Shown: positions 36,700-45,578, counted from the first letter of the stretch. The stretch: 64,000 nt of DNA from Tepidibacter mesophilus (GCF_002724055.1 NZ_BDQY01000003.1:62001-126000); one strand, 5' to 3'. Program-made: numbers and translations. The notes: generated by a model not told the origin, from the letters alone.

Positions 36700-37638
36700 A
36701 TGAAAGTAACTGATAAAGGAATATTATTTGACATACAGAGCTTTTCGGTACATGATGGTCCTGGATGCAGAACTACAGTTTTTATGAATGGATGTCCTTT
36801 AAGATGTGAATGGTGTGCAAATCCTGAAAGCTGGAGTTTAAAGCCACATATAATGTTTAGCGAAACTAGCTGCAAATATCAAAAAGGATGTACTGTTTGT
36901 AAAAATGCATGCCCTCATGGGGGTCTGATATTCAATGATGTACCAACATTAAATTGGAATGTATGCAAGAATTGTAATACATTTGAATGTAGCTCAAAAT
37001 GCTACTATGATGCATTTAAAGTTTGTGGGAAAGAATACAGTGTTGATGAAATAATGAAAGTACTTAATAGAGACTCACATTCATGGAGTAGTGAAGGGGG
37101 AGTTACATTTAGTGGTGGAGAGCCACTTTTACAAAGTGAATTCTTAATGAATGTATTGAAAGAATGCAAAAATAACTATTTCCACACTGCTATTGAAACT
37201 ACTGCATATAAAGACGATGAAACATTTTTAAAAATCATGGAGTATATAGATTTTGCATTCATAGATATAAAGCATATAAATAGAAATATGCACAGGCAAA
37301 AGACTGGAGTATATAATGATATTATTTTAAACAATATAAAGTCTTTAAAGCAGAGTAAATGGAAGGGAAGGCTAATCCTTAGAATGCCTGTTATAAGAGA
37401 TTTTAATGATACATATCAAAACATAACTGATACTATTCAATTTATGAAAGAGAATGACTTGTTTGAAATAAACATACTTTCATTTCATAGACTTGGAGAG
37501 TCTAAGTGGAGGCAACTAGGTAAAGAGTATAAATACAAAGATGAAGACGGAACAGATATTAAAAAGCTTGAAGAAATACAGGATTTGTTTTTAGAAAATC
37601 AAATAGCATGTTATGTAGGACATAATACAGCATTCTAA
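36700..37638 (+). CDS. hpdA: 4-Hydroxyphenylacetate decarboxylase activating enzyme
   Basis: This 312-residue radical-SAM enzyme generates the glycyl radical on HpdB. The cluster motif CPLRCEWC supplies Cys32, Cys36 and Cys39. An inserted ferredoxin-like domain (about 53-105) has two further cysteine sets, CTVCKNACP and CKNCNTFECSSKC, as in activases of glycyl-radical enzymes other than PFL. SGGEPLLQ is the GGE SAM-binding motif. It is separated from hpdBC by the MFS gene, an arrangement unlike the contiguous hpdBCA of C. difficile. Confidence 0.9.
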   Translation: MKVTDKGILFDIQSFSVHDGPGCRTTVFMNGCPLRCEWCANPESWSLKPHIMFSETSCKYQKGCTVCKNACPHGGLIFNDVPTLNWNVCKNCNTFECSSKCYYDAFKVCGKEYSVDEIMKVLNRDSHSWSSEGGVTFSGGEPLLQSEFLMNVLKECKNNYFHTAIETTAYKDDETFLKIMEYIDFAFIDIKHINRNMHRQKTGVYNDIILNNIKSLKQSKWKGRLILRMPVIRDFNDTYQNITDTIQFMKENDLFEINILSFHRLGESKWRQLGKEYKYKDEDGTDIKKLEEIQDLFLENQIACYVGHNTAF

Positions 37639-37672
37639 AATGGATAGACCTAAAGGTCTATCCATTTTGTTT
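37637..37672. terminator. Bidirectional terminator between hpdA and the MATE gene
   Basis: AAAATGGATAGACCT and AGGTCTATCCATTTT are exact 15-base inverted repeats around two bases. The element overlaps the last codons of the MATE gene on the opposite strand. Confidence 0.88.
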
Positions 37673-39010
37673 TGCCATTGTATTCATTTCTTTTTTTAGC
37701 ATAATACCTGTTATTATAGTTGATATACCATCTGACATAGGAAAAGTAATCCAAACTCCAAGTATTGAAGGAGTAATTATACTAGGTAAAATAATTAGTA
37801 ATGGAGCGAATAATATTACCTGTCTTAAAGCAGACAATACAAGAGCAGGAATAACCTTTCCGATAGATTGATAAACAGATCCTCCAACTGATTGAATTCC
37901 TATAACTGGCATACAAATAAGTATTATTCTAAGAGCTGAAGCTGATTGATCAATTAACTTGGGGTCATTTAAGAATAAGCTCATAAGTTGTTTTGGAAAT
38001 ATCATACCAAAAACTACTGATGTAGTTGCAAATACGGTAGTTGCTATTATAGCATACTTTATAGATTTATTTACTCTATCCATTTGACGAGCACCGTAGT
38101 TGTAGCCAATAAGTGGTTGAACTCCTTGAACTATACCAAATAAAGGCATCATTAAAAACATCAATATTTTAAAAGCTGCACCGTAGATTGCAAAAGCATC
38201 GTTTCCGCCGTATATCTTAAGCGAGTGATTTAAAAGTATAGCTACAAAGCTACTAGCTATTTGTCTTGCAAAAGATGAAAAGCCAATTGAAAATATCTGA
38301 TTTAATATATTTGTATGTGGCTTAAAATGATGAGCCTTAGGCTTCATATTTGTTTTATCACCTTTTAAATAATATATTACAAATAAAAATGAAAAGAACT
38401 GAGATAAAGATGTAGCAATAGCAGCACCTTCAATTCCCATATTAAATCCGAATATAAATATAGGGTCCAGTATAGTATTAAGTACAGCACCCACAAGCAT
38501 TGTAAACATTGCAGCTTTTGCATTTCCTTCAGCCCTTATAAGGGAGTTAGTAGACATAGCAAATTGATTAAATAAACTCCCTAATAATATAATGCTTACA
38601 TAATCTTTAGCATAAGGCATTATTTCTGTTGTAGCACCGAATAATAATAGTATCGGATCTATAAACATAAGGCCAATAGATACCATTAAAATACCTAAAA
38701 CTATATTAGATAAAAATGCATTACCTACTACGGTTTCTGCTTTTTCATAGTCTTTCTCACCAAGGGCTCTTGAATATACAGATGATGCTCCCATACCTAC
38801 CATTTGGGCTACTGCTGTTAATACCATTTGGATAGGAAATGCTACTGTAAGAGCTCCAAAAGCCAAAGGCCCTGCACCTTTGCCTATAAATATACCATCT
38901 ATTATATTGTATAGAGCACTTACTAAAAGACCTATTATAGCTGGTAGGGATAATTTAAATAAAGTCTTTTTTATATCCCCTGTTTCTAGCATTTGATTAC
39001 GTTCGTTCAT
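37658..39010 (-). CDS. MATE family multidrug/sodium efflux protein
   Basis: This 450-residue, twelve-helix MATE exporter probably expels cationic drugs using a sodium or proton gradient. LSLPAIIGLLVSALYNIIDGIFIG at the N terminus, GMGASSVYSRALG and the repeated half in the C-terminal part (QPLIGYNYGARQMDRV) mark the family. It is co-transcribed with and downstream of a MarR regulator. I chose the ATG at 39010, eight bases after AAGGAG, because the GTG at 39019 overlaps that site. Confidence 0.92.
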   Translation of the reverse strand: MNERNQMLETGDIKKTLFKLSLPAIIGLLVSALYNIIDGIFIGKGAGPLAFGALTVAFPIQMVLTAVAQMVGMGASSVYSRALGEKDYEKAETVVGNAFLSNIVLGILMVSIGLMFIDPILLLFGATTEIMPYAKDYVSIILLGSLFNQFAMSTNSLIRAEGNAKAAMFTMLVGAVLNTILDPIFIFGFNMGIEGAAIATSLSQFFSFLFVIYYLKGDKTNMKPKAHHFKPHTNILNQIFSIGFSSFARQIASSFVAILLNHSLKIYGGNDAFAIYGAAFKILMFLMMPLFGIVQGVQPLIGYNYGARQMDRVNKSIKYAIIATTVFATTSVVFGMIFPKQLMSLFLNDPKLIDQSASALRIILICMPVIGIQSVGGSVYQSIGKVIPALVLSALRQVILFAPLLIILPSIITPSILGVWITFPMSDGISTIITGIMLKKEMNTMAKQNG

Positions 39011-39015
39011 ATTTA

Positions 39016-39489
39016 TCACTCCTTACTTTTCAAATGATTTGCAAGCTTTACGTCTCCAGAGTATTCACATGCATTTATAGTTAACTTTGTTATAGTTTTT
39101 ATAAATTGTTCTATTTCATCATTCGATATATTGTCGGTTATTATATTCGTCCATTTTATAAGTGAATCGTATATCTGAGGTTGGACTTTTATAGCTTTTT
39201 CAGTAGTATACAATCTGTATGCTCTTTTATCATCTGGATCTACTTCTCTTGTGACATAGCCTTCCTCCTCTAACTTTTTAACACCTCGTGCTACATTTGC
39301 TTTATCTATTCTAAGTTTTTTTGCGATATCATCTTGAGTTATTCCTTTATGCCAATAAAGACACATTAAAATCATATATTGACCTTTACCTATTGATAAT
39401 TCTTTAAATTCATCATTAAAAAATATTTGGCTGTATCTGTATAATATAGATATAGACTTGCCTATTATATGCTTATCTTTATATTTCAA
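39016..39489 (-). CDS. MarR family transcriptional regulator
   Basis: This 157-residue regulator has a winged helix-turn-helix (about 45-110: GITQDDIAKKLRIDKANVARGVKKL followed by the RxxDxRAYRLY wing; DPDDKRAYRLY here). It is the first gene of a regulator-pump operon. Two related palindromes at 39571 and 39610 in its promoter region suggest autorepression relieved by a drug. The start is TTG after AAGGAGAG. Confidence 0.9.
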   Translation of the reverse strand: MKYKDKHIIGKSISILYRYSQIFFNDEFKELSIGKGQYMILMCLYWHKGITQDDIAKKLRIDKANVARGVKKLEEEGYVTREVDPDDKRAYRLYTTEKAIKVQPQIYDSLIKWTNIITDNISNDEIEQFIKTITKLTINACEYSGDVKLANHLKSKE

Positions 39490-39510
39490 TTTAATCTCTC
39501 CTTTATTTAA

Positions 39511-39565
39511 GCAACGGAGCCCGTAGGACTCGTTAGCGCCATGAGCTATGCAATAGCGTAAAGTG
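39511..39565 (-). repeat. Dispersed short repeat, copy 2
   Basis: Inverted relative to the copy at 31968. The identical core AACGAGTCCTACGGGCT and CAACG/CGTTG arms are present. This copy falls in the 5' leader of the marR-MATE transcript, between the operators and the start codon. Confidence 0.75.
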
Positions 39566-39570
39566 TTTTT

Positions 39571-39628
39571 TTAGTTGTTATCGCAACTAAATATGATTCT
39601 AACATAAAATTGTTGCGAGTGCAACTAA
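39571..39628. promoter_or_regulatory. Two MarR-type operators
   Basis: TTAGTTG-TTATCG-CAACTAA (39571-39590) and, read on the minus strand, TTAGTTG-CACTCG-CAACAA (39610-39628) share TTAGTTG-N3-TCG-CAAC. Two near-identical palindromes upstream of a marR gene are the usual arrangement for autoregulation. Confidence 0.75.
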
Positions 39629-39728
39629 AATTAATATTTGGCAAATTCTTAATTATTGAACACGGTCAAAAATAATATATTGAAGCATATAGTGTTGAAT
39701 AAACTATTAAATCAAGTGAAACTTATCT

Positions 39729-39797
39729 AGAAGCTGTAGAGTTCTTATCTCCAGCCTTAAGAAGGTGGAGTCTTAGAACTCTTAGCTTTCGGATAAA
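39729..39797 (+). repeat. Structured hairpin repeat, copy 2
   Basis: The arms AGAGTTCTTATCTCC and GGAGTCTTAGAACTCT enclose AGCCTTAAGAAGGT, and an outer GAAGCT/AGCTTTC pair is added; TTCGGATAAA follows. It is homologous to 36609-36679. It lies upstream of the first ars operon promoter. The rest of 39630-39890 shows nothing else recognisable. Confidence 0.75.
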
Positions 39798-39891
39798 ATT
39801 GGAGATAAGGATATCATATATGTATGAATAATGTGATACTGTTTAGTATAATCAAGAGTTAGATATTATTCTTCAATTGGGGAAAAATGTA

Positions 39892-39954
39892 TTGACAAAG
39901 AATTTAAAGAGGTTTAATATATAAGCATATTAGAAAATACTAATATACTTATAT
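39892..39954 (+). promoter_or_regulatory. Promoter and ArsR-type operator of the first ars operon
   Basis: TTGACA (39892-39897) and TAATAT (39915-39920) are spaced by 17 bases. Overlapping the -10 is a dyad ATATAAGCATATTAG-N6-CTAATATACTTATAT (39919-39954), the size and AT-rich form of ArsR-family operators. The regulator gene follows at 39982. Confidence 0.7.
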
Positions 39955-39981
39955 CTATTTATTAAAGAAGAGGAGGAAATT

Positions 39982-40293
39982 ATGGATTTAGAAAATATAG
40001 AAGTTAAGATATTTAAAGCATTAGCACATCCTATAAGGTTAAAAATAATAAAGAAACTAAGTGATAAAAAATTATGTGTATGCGAATTAAATAAAGATGT
40101 GGAATTTAGTCAATCAAATTTATCCCAGCATTTAAAAATATTAAAAGACGCAGGACTTTTAAATGCACAAAAAAATGGATTATGGATGCACTATAGTATT
40201 AAAAACACTCAGATACTTAAAAGTATAGAAATTATAGAACAAATGGTAGTTAATAATATAAAAGATATAAATGAAAAGTTAGGGGGAAATTAA
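39982..40293 (+). CDS. arsR: ArsR/SmtB family metalloregulator
   Basis: This 103-residue winged-helix repressor has an ELNKDVEFSQSNLSQHLKIL recognition helix (about 37-56). KLCVCEL (about 30-36) carries the CVC motif that binds arsenite or antimonite in classical ArsR proteins, so it should release DNA on trivalent metalloid. It heads an operon with an ArsP-type permease one base after its stop. It is about half identical by eye to the second ArsR at 45761. Confidence 0.92.
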   Translation: MDLENIEVKIFKALAHPIRLKIIKKLSDKKLCVCELNKDVEFSQSNLSQHLKILKDAGLLNAQKNGLWMHYSIKNTQILKSIEIIEQMVVNNIKDINEKLGGN

Positions 40294-40294
40294 C

Positions 40295-41290
40295 ATGTTA
40301 GAATGGTTTAATGGTATTCTTCAATTTAAATGGCTTTATAACTTAGTAATATTGCTTGTTGAAAATGTATTTGGATTTCCTATGGCATCAAAGTTAGGAT
40401 CAAGTGTTCACTTTTTTATCTATGACACTATAAAGATAATAATACTTCTAGGAATAATGATATTTGCAATATCATATATTAGAAGTTATTTTCCACCAGA
40501 AAAAACAAAGAAAAAACTAGAAAAATTCGATGGAATTAAAGGAAACATTATGGCTTCGCTTCTTGGAATTGTAACTCCATTTTGTTCTTGTTCATCTGTT
40601 CCGCTTTTTATAGGATTTGTTGAAGCTGGAATACCGCTTGGAGTAACATTTTCATTTTTAATTACTTCCCCTATTGTAAATGAGGCAGCTTTTGCAATAC
40701 TACTAGCTTCATTTGGGTGGAAGATAGCTGTAACTTATGTTGTAACAGGAGTAGTTGTTGGGGTTGTTGGAGGCGTATTAATTGGAAGTCTTAAGTTAGA
40801 AAAAGAAATAGAGGGATATGTATATGAAATAAAAATGGGAGAATCTGAAATCGAAGAATTAACAAGAAAACAAAGAATAGATTTTGCTATTCAAAATGTA
40901 AAAGATATAGTAAAAAGGATATGGATATACTTAATTATAGGTATTGGAATTGGAGCATTAATACATGGATGGGCACCAGCGCCACTTCTTGCAAAATATG
41001 CAGGACCTAAAAACCCATTAGCAGTAATTGTTGCAGTTGTTCTTGCAATACCGCTTTATTCTAATGCACTTGGAACAATACCTATTGCAGAAGCTTTAAT
41101 TATTAAGGGCGTAGGAATAGGAACAGCGCTCTCTTTTATGATGGCAACAACAGCTTTATCACTTCCAGAGATGATTTTATTAAGAAAAGTAATAAAACCA
41201 AAGCTTATAGCTATATTTGTAGCAATTACAGGCGTTGCAATTATTTTAGTAGGTTATATGTTTAATGCTATAGCACATTTACTTATGTAA
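40295..41290 (+). CDS. ArsP/DUF318-type permease
   Basis: This 331-residue, eight- to ten-helix membrane protein has TPFCSCSSVPLFIGFVEAG (about 97-115), the cysteine motif of the DUF318 permease family. Characterised ArsP members export trivalent organoarsenicals. A second motif (GTIPIAEALI, about 249-258) lies in the repeated C-terminal half. It starts one base after arsR and is followed by a thioredoxin-like protein, a pairing common for this family. Methylarsenite export is plausible, but the substrate is inferred. Confidence 0.85.
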   Translation: MLEWFNGILQFKWLYNLVILLVENVFGFPMASKLGSSVHFFIYDTIKIIILLGIMIFAISYIRSYFPPEKTKKKLEKFDGIKGNIMASLLGIVTPFCSCSSVPLFIGFVEAGIPLGVTFSFLITSPIVNEAAFAILLASFGWKIAVTYVVTGVVVGVVGGVLIGSLKLEKEIEGYVYEIKMGESEIEELTRKQRIDFAIQNVKDIVKRIWIYLIIGIGIGALIHGWAPAPLLAKYAGPKNPLAVIVAVVLAIPLYSNALGTIPIAEALIIKGVGIGTALSFMMATTALSLPEMILLRKVIKPKLIAIFVAITGVAIILVGYMFNAIAHLLM

Positions 41291-41357
41291 AATATTCTTT
41301 AATCAGCTTAGTATTTTTATTTATATAAAGTAAGAATAAATTAAAGGAGGAGATTTT

Positions 41358-41588
41358 ATGATTATTAAAATTTTAGGTGGAGGATGTAAAAACTGTAAGG
41401 TATTATACGAGAATACACAAAAGGCGTTAGAAGAACTAGGCATGGAAGCTACTATTGAAAAGGTTGAAGATTTTAAAGAAATAATGAAATATGGAGTTAT
41501 GAAGACACCAGCACTTGTTGTAGATGAAAAGGTAAAAATATCAGGAAGAGTTGTAAAGCCTGAAGAAATTAAAAAAGTTATTAAATAA
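41358..41588 (+). CDS. Thioredoxin-like small redox protein
   Basis: This 76-residue protein has a thioredoxin fold with a CKNCK active site (CxxC at about 10-13) after a GGG turn, and a cis-proline segment KTPALVVD. It belongs to the small redox-active disulfide protein group often encoded beside DUF318 permeases. It may keep the permease cysteines or the metalloid reduced. AAAGGAGGAG precedes its ATG. Confidence 0.85.
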   Translation: MIIKILGGGCKNCKVLYENTQKALEELGMEATIEKVEDFKEIMKYGVMKTPALVVDEKVKISGRVVKPEEIKKVIK

Positions 41589-41672
41589 TAAAATATAAAA
41601 AAGGTAGATATATAGGATACTTCAACTAAATTATTGGTTTTATAGAATACGAATAAAAAGAGGAGGGTTAAC

Positions 41673-42149
41673 TTGAATTACTTGTTATATATAATTACTC
41701 TTATATTGTTAATGATATCGTATATAAGAGATAAAAAGAAAACGAAAATGGCACTAAAAAAAGCATGGAAGTCTTTTGAAAAAATATTACCTGAATTTTT
41801 ATCTATTATTATTATGGTTGGAATTCTCCTTGCTTGTATAAATCCAGATGTAATAGCTAATTTAATAGGAAATAAATCAGGATGGTTTGGAGTAATTGTA
41901 TCAGGCTTAGTAGGATCTATTACATTAATTCCAGGTTTCGTTGCATTTCCAACAGCTGCTATGATTTTAAAAAATGGAGCTGGATATATGCAAATAGGGG
42001 CTTTTATATCTACACTAATGATGGTTGGAATAGTTACTGTACCTGTTGAAATAAATTATTTTGGTAAAAAAATAACCCTATTAAGAAATATATTAGCCTT
42101 TATATTTTCTTTTTTAGTGGCATATATAATTGGTAAGGTGGTTGGTTAA
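41673..42149 (+). CDS. Half-size permease, first partner
   Basis: This 158-residue protein has four or five helices and resembles one half of a DUF318/nucleoside-recognition type permease. VGSITLIPGFVAFPTAAMILKNG (about 91-113) is comparable to the P-A pocket region of the full-length permease upstream. The start is TTG after GAGGAGGG. The next gene encodes a similar half starting one base after this stop, so the two probably assemble as a heterodimer. Confidence 0.7.
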   Translation: MNYLLYIITLILLMISYIRDKKKTKMALKKAWKSFEKILPEFLSIIIMVGILLACINPDVIANLIGNKSGWFGVIVSGLVGSITLIPGFVAFPTAAMILKNGAGYMQIGAFISTLMMVGIVTVPVEINYFGKKITLLRNILAFIFSFLVAYIIGKVVG

Positions 42150-42150
42150 A

Positions 42151-42681
42151 ATGAAAATATTGAAAAAATATAAATTATTTTTAGGAGCGATTGTAATTAT
42201 ATTAATGTTGTATATTTTTAATAAAGAGTTAGGGTTAAAAGCAACAAGTATATCTATTTATAGTTTTAAAGAAATGTTATTTGTAATACCACCTATATTT
42301 ATTCTTTTAGGGCTTTTAGATATATGGGTTCCTAGAGAAATAATGACAAAATATATGGGAGAAAATTCAGGAATAAAAGGAGTAGTTCTTTCGATGATAT
42401 TAGGTTCAGCAGCAGCGGGACCTTTATATGGAGCATTTCCAATAGCGGCTGTATTTATGAAAAAAGGGGTAAAATTCACTAATATATTGATATTTATAGG
42501 AGCTTGGTCAACCACTAAGATACCTATGTTTTTATTTGAAATATCTTCACTTGGAGCTAAATTTGCAGTTACTAGACTTTTAATTAATATACCAGGGATT
42601 ATAATTATAGCTCATAGTTTACTTCTTTTTATTTCAGAGGAAGAAATAAGAGAAATTTATAAAAAATCAGAATTAATTTAA
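42151..42681 (+). CDS. Half-size permease, second partner
   Basis: This 176-residue protein has four or five helices. GSAAAGPLYGAFPIAAVFMKKG (about 86-107) mirrors the equivalent segment of the preceding half, indicating internal duplication split into two genes. The WSTTKIPMFLFEIS segment is conserved-looking. I chose the ATG at 42151 after AAGGTGG. It is the last gene of the first ars operon; the substrate is unknown. Confidence 0.7.
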   Translation: MKILKKYKLFLGAIVIILMLYIFNKELGLKATSISIYSFKEMLFVIPPIFILLGLLDIWVPREIMTKYMGENSGIKGVVLSMILGSAAAGPLYGAFPIAAVFMKKGVKFTNILIFIGAWSTTKIPMFLFEISSLGAKFAVTRLLINIPGIIIIAHSLLLFISEEEIREIYKKSELI

Positions 42682-42690
42682 GGAAGGTAA

Positions 42691-42900
42691 ATCGGTGTTA
42701 TTCCATCTCATTTAGCTAAAGGGCTTGAATTTGACACTGTATTTATTGTAAATATACAAGAAAATTACATGGATACAGATTTAGACATAAAACTCTTATA
42801 TGTAGCTATGACAAGGTCTTTGCATGAACTTCATATATACCAAATCAAAAATAAAACATCTTTATTAAATAATATAGATGATACTTTTTTTAACATATAA
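42691..42900 (+). pseudogene. Remnant of a UvrD/HelD-type helicase gene
   Basis: An open frame of 69 codons without a start encodes the C-terminal end of a superfamily 1 helicase: motif V-like AKGLEFDTVFIVN and motif VI-like LLYVAMTRSLHELH, ending in a normal stop. Everything upstream of these motifs is gone. It abuts the half-permease gene, so the ars operon was probably inserted into, or replaced, a helicase gene here. Confidence 0.8.
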
Positions 42901-42910
42901 AAAATTAGAA

Positions 42911-42954
42911 AAAACTCGATTTTGAAAAGAAATTCATCAAAATCGAGTTTTTTT
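42911..42954. terminator. Bidirectional terminator
   Basis: AAAACTCGATTTTG and CAAAATCGAGTTTT form a 14-bp stem with T tracts on both sides, between the helicase remnant and the converging uspA. Confidence 0.88.
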
Positions 42955-43372
42955 ATTTTACAATCAAAACAGGACATTTAGCTCTTTTTGCTACTTTATG
43001 ACTAACACTTCCTAATACCATTTCTTGAAATGTATTAAGACCTCTACTACCTATAATAACCAACTCAAAGTTCCCTTTATTTGCATAATCTACAATTGTG
43101 GGGCCTGGTTCTCCATGTAATATATTTGTTTGATAAGATACTTTACTTGATTTTAACTTTTCTTCAATAAATAAAAGTTTTTTACGTCTTGACAATTTTA
43201 ATTCTTCTTTTCCTTGAGTATGAATAACTTCACTTTTTGATTTTTCAAAATCAACTACAAAAACAACTTCGATAGTACAGTTATTTGATAATGAAGCTAT
43301 TTTTATTGCTTCTTCTGTTGATCTAAGTGAGTGCTGAGATCCATCTACAGCTAGTAATATAGTATTATACAT
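42953..43372 (-). CDS. Universal stress protein UspA family
   Basis: This 139-residue ATP-binding stress protein has VDGSQHSLRSTEEA at the N terminus and the nucleotide motif GSRGLNTFQEMVLGSVSHKV near the end (G-x2-G-x9-G-S). I chose the ATG preceded by AGGGGATGG, giving MYNTILLAVDGS, the standard family start. It follows sulP by 22 bases; UspA proteins often accompany SulP transporters. Confidence 0.92.
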   Translation of the reverse strand: MYNTILLAVDGSQHSLRSTEEAIKIASLSNNCTIEVVFVVDFEKSKSEVIHTQGKEELKLSRRKKLLFIEEKLKSSKVSYQTNILHGEPGPTIVDYANKGNFELVIIGSRGLNTFQEMVLGSVSHKVAKRAKCPVLIVK

Positions 43373-43394
43373 TTGACCATCCCCTAACGATATG

Positions 43395-44870
43395 TTAATG
43401 TGCTGATAATTTTGCATTCGCATTATTATATACAGCTAGTTTATCTACTAGTTTTGTACTAGAAGAATTCAAACCTGAAATAGTGACTTTATTATTATTT
43501 TCGTAATATTTAAGTACTACTTTATCAATAGCTCCAACAGCTGAATCATCCCAAACATGTGTATTAGAGAAATCAATAATAATATTTTCATTTTTCACAG
43601 TAAAATCAAATGATTCGACAAATCCTTGAACAGACGCAAAGAAGAGTTCTCCTTTTATATCGAATATAATACTTTGGTTTTCTTTTCGCTCAGTTACTTT
43701 GATTTTTGAGATTTTAGCAACAAAGAATAAGGCACTCAATATAACACCTGCAATAACACCTTTTGATAAATCATGTGTTGTAACTACGATAATAACTGTT
43801 GCTAACATAACAACAGAATCACTTTTAGGTGCTTTTCTTAAATAAGAGAACGAAGACCAGTCAAACGTACCTATAGATACCATAATCATAATTCCTACAA
43901 GAACAGACATTGGTATTTTTACAACTAAATCACCTAATACAATGATTAGAAACATTAAAAATATTCCTGCTACTAAAGTAGATAATCTTCCTCGTCCACC
44001 TGATTTTATGTTAATAACAGACTGTCCAATCATTGCACATCCTGCCATACCACCAAAGAAACCTGTAATAATATTTGCAATTCCTTGTCCTTTGGATTCT
44101 TTATTTTTATCACTCTCAGTATCAGTCATATCATCTACAATTGATGATGTTAATAATGATTCTAATAAACCAACAATAGCTAAAGCCATAGAATATGGGA
44201 AAATTATTTTTAGTGTTTCAAGAGAAAATGGAATATCTGGAACAAAAAACACAGGCAATGATCTTGTGATAGATCCTAAATCTCCAACTGTTCTCAAATC
44301 TAAATTTACAAAAATAGAGACAGCAGTTAATGAAATAATAGCTATCAATGGGGCTGGAATAGATTTTATAAATTTAGGTAATATATATACAATTAATAAT
44401 GTGATTGCTACAAAAATATACGTTATATTAGAAATTCCAATAAAATGTGGTATCTGAGCCATGAAAATTAAAATTGCTAATGCATTTACAAAACCAATCA
44501 TTACAGCTCGTGGAATAAATTTAACTACTTTCGCTATTTTTAACATACCTAAAACTATTTGTATAACACCTGTTAATATTGTTGCTGCTAATAAATAATT
44601 TAATCCATGTTGTTTTACTAAAGGAACCATTAATAATGCCATAGCAGCAGTTGCAGCTGAAATCATTCCAGGTCTACCACCTACAAATGCAATGATAACT
44701 GAAATACAAAAAGAAGCATATAACCCAACCATTGGGTCTACTCCTGCAATAATGGAGAATGCAATTGCCTCCGGAATTAGAGCTAGTGCTACAACAATTC
44801 CAGCAAGAATATCTGCTCTAACATTTGAAAACCATTCTGTCTTTAATTTTTTAATCAATTTTTTATACAC
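43395..44870 (-). CDS. SulP family anion transporter with STAS domain
   Basis: This 491-residue SLC26/SulP transporter has twelve or more helices (about 20-380; [28 protein letters not shown] is the family signature stretch) and a cytoplasmic STAS domain (about 395-490). Sulfate, bicarbonate or another anion could be carried. Context near arsenic genes does not identify it. It is co-transcribed with uspA and divergent from a resolvase-like gene. Confidence 0.9.
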   Translation of the reverse strand: MYKKLIKKLKTEWFSNVRADILAGIVVALALIPEAIAFSIIAGVDPMVGLYASFCISVIIAFVGGRPGMISAATAAMALLMVPLVKQHGLNYLLAATILTGVIQIVLGMLKIAKVVKFIPRAVMIGFVNALAILIFMAQIPHFIGISNITYIFVAITLLIVYILPKFIKSIPAPLIAIISLTAVSIFVNLDLRTVGDLGSITRSLPVFFVPDIPFSLETLKIIFPYSMALAIVGLLESLLTSSIVDDMTDTESDKNKESKGQGIANIITGFFGGMAGCAMIGQSVINIKSGGRGRLSTLVAGIFLMFLIIVLGDLVVKIPMSVLVGIMIMVSIGTFDWSSFSYLRKAPKSDSVVMLATVIIVVTTHDLSKGVIAGVILSALFFVAKISKIKVTERKENQSIIFDIKGELFFASVQGFVESFDFTVKNENIIIDFSNTHVWDDSAVGAIDKVVLKYYENNNKVTISGLNSSSTKLVDKLAVYNNANAKLSAH

Positions 44871-45035
44871 CTCATATCTATTATTTTTTATTTTAATACT
44901 CTAATAAAAGCAATTTTACTATACAATAAAATAGTTTAACACATATCGTTCCAAAAAGGAACTGTTTTGAAACTTTTTTATGAATAAAAATATGGTATAA
45001 TATAAAGAAAGAGCTTGAATAATAGGAGTGTATGT

Positions 45036-45578
45036 ATGCTGATTGGATATATGAGACCGTATGAAGAAGATTTGAAATGCCAAAATCAATTAAATAAATT
45101 AAAAAAAGTAAATTGCGAAACAATTATCTCAGAGGAACATTCATCATCCCAAAAAAGAACCCAGCTAAAAAATGTACTAGGTATAATAAAAAAAAATGAT
45201 AAACTAGTTGTTACAAAGCTTTTTGTATTAGCTGATTCCACACACCATTTAGTAGACCTATTAGAGATAATTGATAAAAAAGGTGCTTATGTGCAATCTA
45301 TTGCTGAGAATATTGATACAAGCAGTTCGTCTAGATATAATTTTATAGATATAGTAAAACATCTAGTTGAATTTCAAAGTGATGTTATAAGCCAAAAAAC
45401 AAAAAAAGGATTACATGAAGCAAAACAAAAGGGAATTAATACAGGACGACCAAGAAAATCTGACGAAAATGTAAAACGAGCTATTCAAATGTATGAAAGT
45501 AAGAAGTATACTCTTGCTGAAATAAAAAATGAAACTGGTATTAGTAAATCTACATTATATAGATATTTAGGAAATTAA
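45036..45578 (+). CDS. Resolvase-like protein lacking catalytic residues, probable regulator
   Basis: This 180-residue protein has the serine-recombinase fold (about 1-130) and a C-terminal helix-turn-helix (TGRPRKSDENVKRA then YTLAEIKNETGISKSTLYRYLGN). The N terminus reads GYMRPYEED where active enzymes have GYxRVS, so the nucleophilic serine is replaced by tyrosine. The arginine-rich KLDRLGR segment has become KLFVLAD. It should bind DNA without cutting it. It is divergent from sulP-uspA, so it may regulate them. I chose ATG 45036 after AGGAG. Confidence 0.7.
   Translation: MLIGYMRPYEEDLKCQNQLNKLKKVNCETIISEEHSSSQKRTQLKNVLGIIKKNDKLVVTKLFVLADSTHHLVDLLEIIDKKGAYVQSIAENIDTSSSSRYNFIDIVKHLVEFQSDVISQKTKKGLHEAKQKGINTGRPRKSDENVKRAIQMYESKKYTLAEIKNETGISKSTLYRYLGN

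Noticed and set aside
43942..44457. A plus-strand frame of 171 codons inside the SulP gene
   Set aside because: It is antisense to a well-supported transporter gene, has no ribosome site and no recognisable protein signature.
45036..45578. An active site-specific resolvase
   Set aside because: The nucleophilic serine and key arginines are replaced.
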